The notes under the pieces are model-generated. The model searched no databases. It was given only the letters and a program-made list of their open reading frames with translations, and had not been told where the DNA came from. A stretch of DNA of 25,413 bases from Syntrophomonadaceae bacterium (GTDB taxonomy: Bacteria; Bacillota; Dethiobacteria; DTU022): NCBI GenBank assembly GCA_007130585.1, contig SLSE01000062.1, positions 1 to 25,413 on the forward strand, given 5' to 3'. Shown one piece after another: positions 21,769 through 25,413 of the stretch. Every line of letters begins with the position of its first letter. The stretch's first letter is position 1. Position numbers and translations under genes: made by a program.

Positions 21769-23670
21769 ATGAGAAAAGTTTACCTGAGCAATACGCCCCG
21801 GGGGGAAGCCCTGGACCAGTTTTTATCCCGGGTGGATATTCCCCGCCGTATCGAAACATTAGCAACGGCAGCAGCGGCAGGCCGCGTGACAGGCGGCCCT
21901 GTTATCGCCCGCCTTTCCATGCCCGGGTATCATGCCGCAGCCATGGACGGTATTGCCGTCCGGGCGGAAAATACTTTCCGGGCCTCCGATCAGAACCCGC
22001 TTCTCCTGGCGCCGGATAAAGATTACCGCTATATCAACACAGGGGGCCCCCTGCCGGAAGGTTTTGATGCGGTCATAAAGATCGAAGATATTCAGGTGCT
22101 CGAAGACGGCGGCCTTGAAATTATTGCCCCGGCCACTCCCTGGCAGCATGTCCGGGCTGTCGGTGAAGATGTAGTGGCGGGAGAACTTATCGTACCCGGC
22201 GGCCATCGCCTGCGGCCGCCCGATCTCGGCGCCCTGCTGGCCGGCGGCATTACGGAGCTCGCCGTGCGGGCCCGGCCCAAAGCGGCCGTTATTCCCAGCG
22301 GATCTGAGCTGGTAGTGCCCGGAACCGACAGGGAAAAAGGCAGCGTGCCGGATTTTAACAGCACGGTAATCGCTTCCTACCTGGCAGAATGGGGAGCCGA
22401 TCCCGAAATATTGCCGATTGTGCCCGATGATCCCGCCAAAATCCGGGCTTCAGTCACGGCAGCCCTGGAAAACAACGACCTGGTGATTATTAATGCCGGC
22501 TCTTCGGCCGGCGACAGGGACTATACTTTTTCCGTTATCGAGGAACTGGGCGAAGTCTTCCTGCACGGCGTCGCTGCGCGGCCCGGGAAACCCACCATCC
22601 TGGGACAGGCAAAGGGCAAGCCGGTTATCGGCCTGCCCGGTTACCCGGTTTCTGCCTACATGAGCCTGGAATGGTTTGTCCGTCCCCTGATTTTTCGCTG
22701 CCTCGGGCTGCCGGTTCCGGAACGTGAAAAATTGCGGGCGGCACTGGGCAAAAGAGTGGTCTCTGATGTCGGGGTTGAAGAGTTTGTCCGCATGACAATC
22801 GGTCATGTTGAAGGCCGCTACATAGCCAACCCGCTGACCCGCGGAGCAGGGGTGACCATGTCGCTGGTCAGGGCCGACGGCCTGCTGGTTATACCGGCCA
22901 ATTCGCTCGGCTTTGAAATGGGAGAAGAAGTTGAGGTAGAACTGTACCGGCCCCGGGAGGAGCTGCGCCACAACCTCCTGGCCGCAGGAAGCCACGACCT
23001 GATTATTGACCTGCTCGGGACTTTCCTGAAGGAACGCAACCCCCGGATGAGCCTGTCATCAGCGCATCTTGGCAGTATGGGCGGTATTGTCGCTGTCGGC
23101 AGGGGGCAGGCCCACCTTGCAGGTGTGCACCTTTTCGATCCCGAATCCGGGGAATACAACTGGCCTTACATCAGGAAAATGCTCCCCGGCGTAACAGTCC
23201 GCCTGGTTAACCTGGCTTACCGCATGCAGGGCTGGATCGTGCCGGGTGGGAACCCCGATGGGATTAAAAATGTTAAAGACCTGGCCGCCGGAAAGATACC
23301 GTTTATCAACCGCCAGAAGGGTGCCGGGACCCGTATCTATTTTGACCACCTGCTGCGCGAAGCGGGCCTTTCCCCGGCTCAGATTACCGGTTACGGGCGG
23401 GAAGAACACACCCACTTAAATGTTGCCGCTGCTGTTGCTGCCGGGACTGCCCGGGCCGGGCTGGGTATCCTGCCCGCCGCCAGAGCATTTAATCTTGACT
23501 TTGTACCGCTTGCTGAAGAACGCTACGACCTGCTTTTAAGCGAGACTTTTTACAACAGCACGGAAGCGGCGTCTATATTGACCGTAATTACCGACCCCCT
23601 CTTCCACGAAAAAGTTGAAGCCATGGGCGGATACAGCATGCGGGATGCCGGCAAAATTATGGAAGGCTGA
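21769..23670 (+). CDS. moeA: MoeA fused to a periplasmic-binding-protein-like domain
   Basis: A 633-residue two-domain protein. Residues 1-400 are a second MoeA (MPGYHAAAMDGIAVR, TGGPLPEGFDAVIKIED, NAGSSAGDRDYTF, GLPGYPVSAYMSLEW). Residues from about 407 to the end are a type 2 periplasmic-binding-protein-like domain found attached to MoeA in many Firmicutes and archaea (SLSSAHLGSMGGIVAVGRGQ, FINRQKGAGTRIYFDHLL, AAAVAAGTARAGLGI). With no signal peptide this domain is cytoplasmic and may bind molybdate, tungstate or a pterin intermediate; that is inference. ATG at 21769 is chosen because AGGAG is 8 bases upstream and the fold begins there. The frame open from 21583 overlaps moeA1 and is rejected. 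Confidence 0.94.
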   Translation: MRKVYLSNTPRGEALDQFLSRVDIPRRIETLATAAAAGRVTGGPVIARLSMPGYHAAAMDGIAVRAENTFRASDQNPLLLAPDKDYRYINTGGPLPEGFDAVIKIEDIQVLEDGGLEIIAPATPWQHVRAVGEDVVAGELIVPGGHRLRPPDLGALLAGGITELAVRARPKAAVIPSGSELVVPGTDREKGSVPDFNSTVIASYLAEWGADPEILPIVPDDPAKIRASVTAALENNDLVIINAGSSAGDRDYTFSVIEELGEVFLHGVAARPGKPTILGQAKGKPVIGLPGYPVSAYMSLEWFVRPLIFRCLGLPVPEREKLRAALGKRVVSDVGVEEFVRMTIGHVEGRYIANPLTRGAGVTMSLVRADGLLVIPANSLGFEMGEEVEVELYRPREELRHNLLAAGSHDLIIDLLGTFLKERNPRMSLSSAHLGSMGGIVAVGRGQAHLAGVHLFDPESGEYNWPYIRKMLPGVTVRLVNLAYRMQGWIVPGGNPDGIKNVKDLAAGKIPFINRQKGAGTRIYFDHLLREAGLSPAQITGYGREEHTHLNVAAAVAAGTARAGLGILPAARAFNLDFVPLAEERYDLLLSETFYNSTEAASILTVITDPLFHEKVEAMGGYSMRDAGKIMEG

Positions 23671-23692
23671 GATCAGGAAAGGAGCGCTACAC

Positions 23693-24688
23693 ATGCCGCT
23701 GATTGATATGTACGGAAGAAAACACGACTACCTGAGGATCTCGGTGACAGATCGCTGCAACCTGCGCTGCGTTTACTGCATGGGCGATGAAGGTGTGGAG
23801 CAGCTTACTCACAGCGATATTCTCAGCTACGAAGAAATACTTAAAGTAGTTGCCGCCGGAGCGGAACTCGGTATCAGCAAAATAAGAATTACCGGCGGCG
23901 AACCACTGGTCCGCAAAGGAATTGTCGGGTTGGTCGGGCAGATTGCTTCCGTACCGGGAATAAGCGATCTGGCTATGACCACGAACGGCATCCTGCTGCC
24001 CCGCTACGCCGCAGAACTTAAAAAGGCAGGCCTGAACAGGGTAAATATCAGCCTTGATACCCTAAAGCCCGACCAGTACCGCGGGGTAACCCGCTGCGGT
24101 GAGCTGCAGCAGGTTTTAGACGGTATTGAGGCCGCCCTGCAGCAGGATCTCAAACCGGTCAAACTGAATACCGTCCTGATGAAAGGTATAAATGATCAGG
24201 AGGTCGTTGACTTTTTGCGAATGACCCTGGAGAAACCGCTGCACGTCCGCTTTATTGAATATATGCCGATTGGCGATCACGACCGGGGCTACCCGGATCA
24301 TTACCTGCCCCTGAGTTTCGTAGAAGAAGCGGCCCGCCAGGCCGGCCTGCCGCTAAGCCCCGTGCCCCTGCCCGGCGGTGCCGGACCTGCCGAGTCTTTT
24401 TCCATTCCCGGGGCCCGGGGAACGGTGGGCCTGATCCACCCGATTAGCAAGCATTTTTGCGACAAGTGCAACCGCCTGCGTCTCACGGCGGAAGGAAACC
24501 TTAAAGCCTGCCTTTACTGGCAGGACGAAAAACCGGTTCGGCCGGTATTAAATGATAAAAAAGCCCTGCAGGCCCTGATCCGTGATGTGCTGACCGGGAA
24601 ACCGGTTGAACATCAGATGGCGGCAAACGGTATCTGCGGGTCCGTAAAGCCGGGAGCAATGCGCGGAATGTCTAAAACAGGCGGATGA
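23693..24688 (+). CDS. moaA: GTP 3',8-cyclase (radical SAM)
   Basis: MoaA performs the first step of Moco synthesis, converting GTP to 3',8-cyclo-GTP, which MoaC then turns into cyclic pyranopterin monophosphate. It has 331 residues, normal length. The N-terminal SAM cluster is C22, C26, C29 (DRCNLRCVYC). The C-terminal cluster that holds GTP is C256, C259 and C273 (CDKCNRLRLTAEGNLKAC). The glycine-rich ITGGEPLVRKG block is present. The essential C-terminal Gly-Gly is there (GMSKTGG). ATG at 23693 has AAAGGAG at 8-base spacing; the longer frame from 23615 overlaps moeA2. Confidence 0.97.
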   Translation: MPLIDMYGRKHDYLRISVTDRCNLRCVYCMGDEGVEQLTHSDILSYEEILKVVAAGAELGISKIRITGGEPLVRKGIVGLVGQIASVPGISDLAMTTNGILLPRYAAELKKAGLNRVNISLDTLKPDQYRGVTRCGELQQVLDGIEAALQQDLKPVKLNTVLMKGINDQEVVDFLRMTLEKPLHVRFIEYMPIGDHDRGYPDHYLPLSFVEEAARQAGLPLSPVPLPGGAGPAESFSIPGARGTVGLIHPISKHFCDKCNRLRLTAEGNLKACLYWQDEKPVRPVLNDKKALQALIRDVLTGKPVEHQMAANGICGSVKPGAMRGMSKTGG

Positions 24689-24788
24689 GGAAAAGTGTTT
24701 CAGGACTGCTGCTGATTTACGTCCCGGTAGTTCCCGGCAATAACCTTTGCCATGTATAAAAATATGCGTAAACACGGAGGTGGTATTT

Positions 24789-25413
24789 TTGCCGCCTGTA
24801 ACAATTCACCTGGTTGCCGCCCGGTCGCAGACCGGTAAAACTACAATCCTGGAGAAGCTTCTGCCCGAGCTGAGGAAACGGGGACTTCGGGTGGCTGCCC
24901 TGAAAGGACACCTCGAACATTATGAGCTCGATCTGCCCGGTAAAGACAGCTGGCGTTTTGCCAGGGCCGGGGCCGAAGTTTCCGGGCTGACCACGCCGCA
25001 GGGTTATTTCCTTTTCGGCTCTGCCGAAGGCAAGACCGGCAATGAAGCCGCCGCTGAAATGCTCGGCCATATCGACTTGATTATTATTGAAGGGAACAAA
25101 AGCAGCAAAAACCCCAAGATCGAGGTAGTGCGCGGCGATTTTAACAGCGAACCGCTTCTGCCCGAAAATACCGTTGCCGTCGTCAGCGACCGCAAGGACA
25201 TGAAACTGGAGATCCCGGTTATCGATAGCGGGGACAGCGCTGCCCTGGCAGAATTTATCTGCAGCCGTTTTTTTGCTCCCGGGGACAGGACAGAGCAGGG
25301 TCCGGGCTCCGAAAGTTTAACTCACTTCGATCAGGCGGGACGGCCCAGGATGGTTGATGTCTCGGATAAGGCTGAAACTTACCGGGAAGCATACGCAAGA
25401 GGCGAAATAACCA
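24789..25413 (+). CDS. MobB-MoaC fusion, 3'-truncated by the window end
   Basis: One uninterrupted frame of 208 codons continues past the window. Residues 1 to about 160 are MobB, a GTP-binding protein that helps attach nucleotides to molybdopterin. The P-loop is AARSQTGKTT, in which the first Gly of the Walker A motif is Ala. The second conserved segment is LPGKDSWRFARAGAEV, and IDLIIIEGNKSSKNPKIEV is the Walker B-like region. After a Gly/Glu/Ser-rich linker (APGDRTEQGPGSESL) the sequence becomes the N terminus of MoaC, cyclic pyranopterin monophosphate synthase: THFDQAGRPRMVDVSDKAET. TTG at 24789 has GGAGGTG 5 bases upstream; GTG at 24780 lies inside that site. It follows moaA by 100 bases. 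Confidence 0.87.
   Translation, partial: MPPVTIHLVAARSQTGKTTILEKLLPELRKRGLRVAALKGHLEHYELDLPGKDSWRFARAGAEVSGLTTPQGYFLFGSAEGKTGNEAAAEMLGHIDLIIIEGNKSSKNPKIEVVRGDFNSEPLLPENTVAVVSDRKDMKLEIPVIDSGDSAALAEFICSRFFAPGDRTEQGPGSESLTHFDQAGRPRMVDVSDKAETYREAYARGEIT

Noticed and set aside
1..25413. CRISPR arrays, rRNA, tRNA genes, complete insertion sequences or prophage genes
   Set aside because: Looked for on both strands; none recognised in this window.

Overview
The window looks like chromosomal DNA from an anaerobic, moderately GC-rich member of the Firmicutes/Bacillota (Clostridia-like). This is an inference from: cdaA-cdaR-glmM-glmS in the order typical of Firmicutes; strong AGGAGG-type ribosome binding sites with many TTG/GTG starts; an oxygen-sensitive [4Fe-4S] 4-hydroxybutyryl-CoA dehydratase; radical SAM enzymes; and a molybdenum-cofactor (Moco) locus behind a Moco-type riboswitch with an intrinsic terminator. 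I cannot name the genus.

Layout. 1-1053 is the 3' part of a flavin disulfide oxidoreductase. It converges on a 4-hydroxybutyryl-CoA dehydratase gene (1115-2569, minus), which is divergent from a secreted/membrane beta-lactamase-fold serine hydrolase (2772-4271). asnS (4274-5668, minus) ends 2 bases from that hydrolase. An M29 aminopeptidase (5987-7057) converges on a GPH-type sugar/cation symporter (7143-8537, minus). Between and overlapping these two lies a perfect 32-bp inverted repeat of REP/BIME type. glnS (8618-10324, minus) lies upstream of the symporter.

10454-15613 (minus) reads, in transcription order, cdaA (diadenylate cyclase), cdaR (its YbbR-domain regulator), glmM, an intrinsic terminator, glmS and a 50-residue two-helix membrane protein that is easy to miss. 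This block links c-di-AMP synthesis to UDP-GlcNAc/peptidoglycan precursor supply. Upstream, also on minus, is a three-gene AmmeMemoRadiSam cluster (LigB/Memo-like, AMMECR1, radical SAM), a widely conserved system of unknown function. It appears to have its own promoter and is divergent from a marR-chrA-chrA operon with an operator-like palindrome across its promoter.

20126-25413 (plus) is the Moco locus: promoter with a perfect extended -10, Moco-type aptamer, rho-independent terminator, a further 170-base leader with a second hairpin, moeA1, moeA2 fused to a periplasmic-binding-protein-like domain, moaA, and a reading frame that runs off the window and joins MobB to the start of MoaC. MoaA and MoaC together make cyclic pyranopterin monophosphate, MoeA proteins insert the metal, and MobB assists nucleotide attachment, so most steps of Moco assembly appear to be under one RNA switch. 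The most interesting points are the MobB-MoaC fusion, the riboswitch with its double leader, the paired MoeA proteins, the REP-like inverted repeat that supplies a stop codon, and the split AmmeMemoRadiSam cluster.
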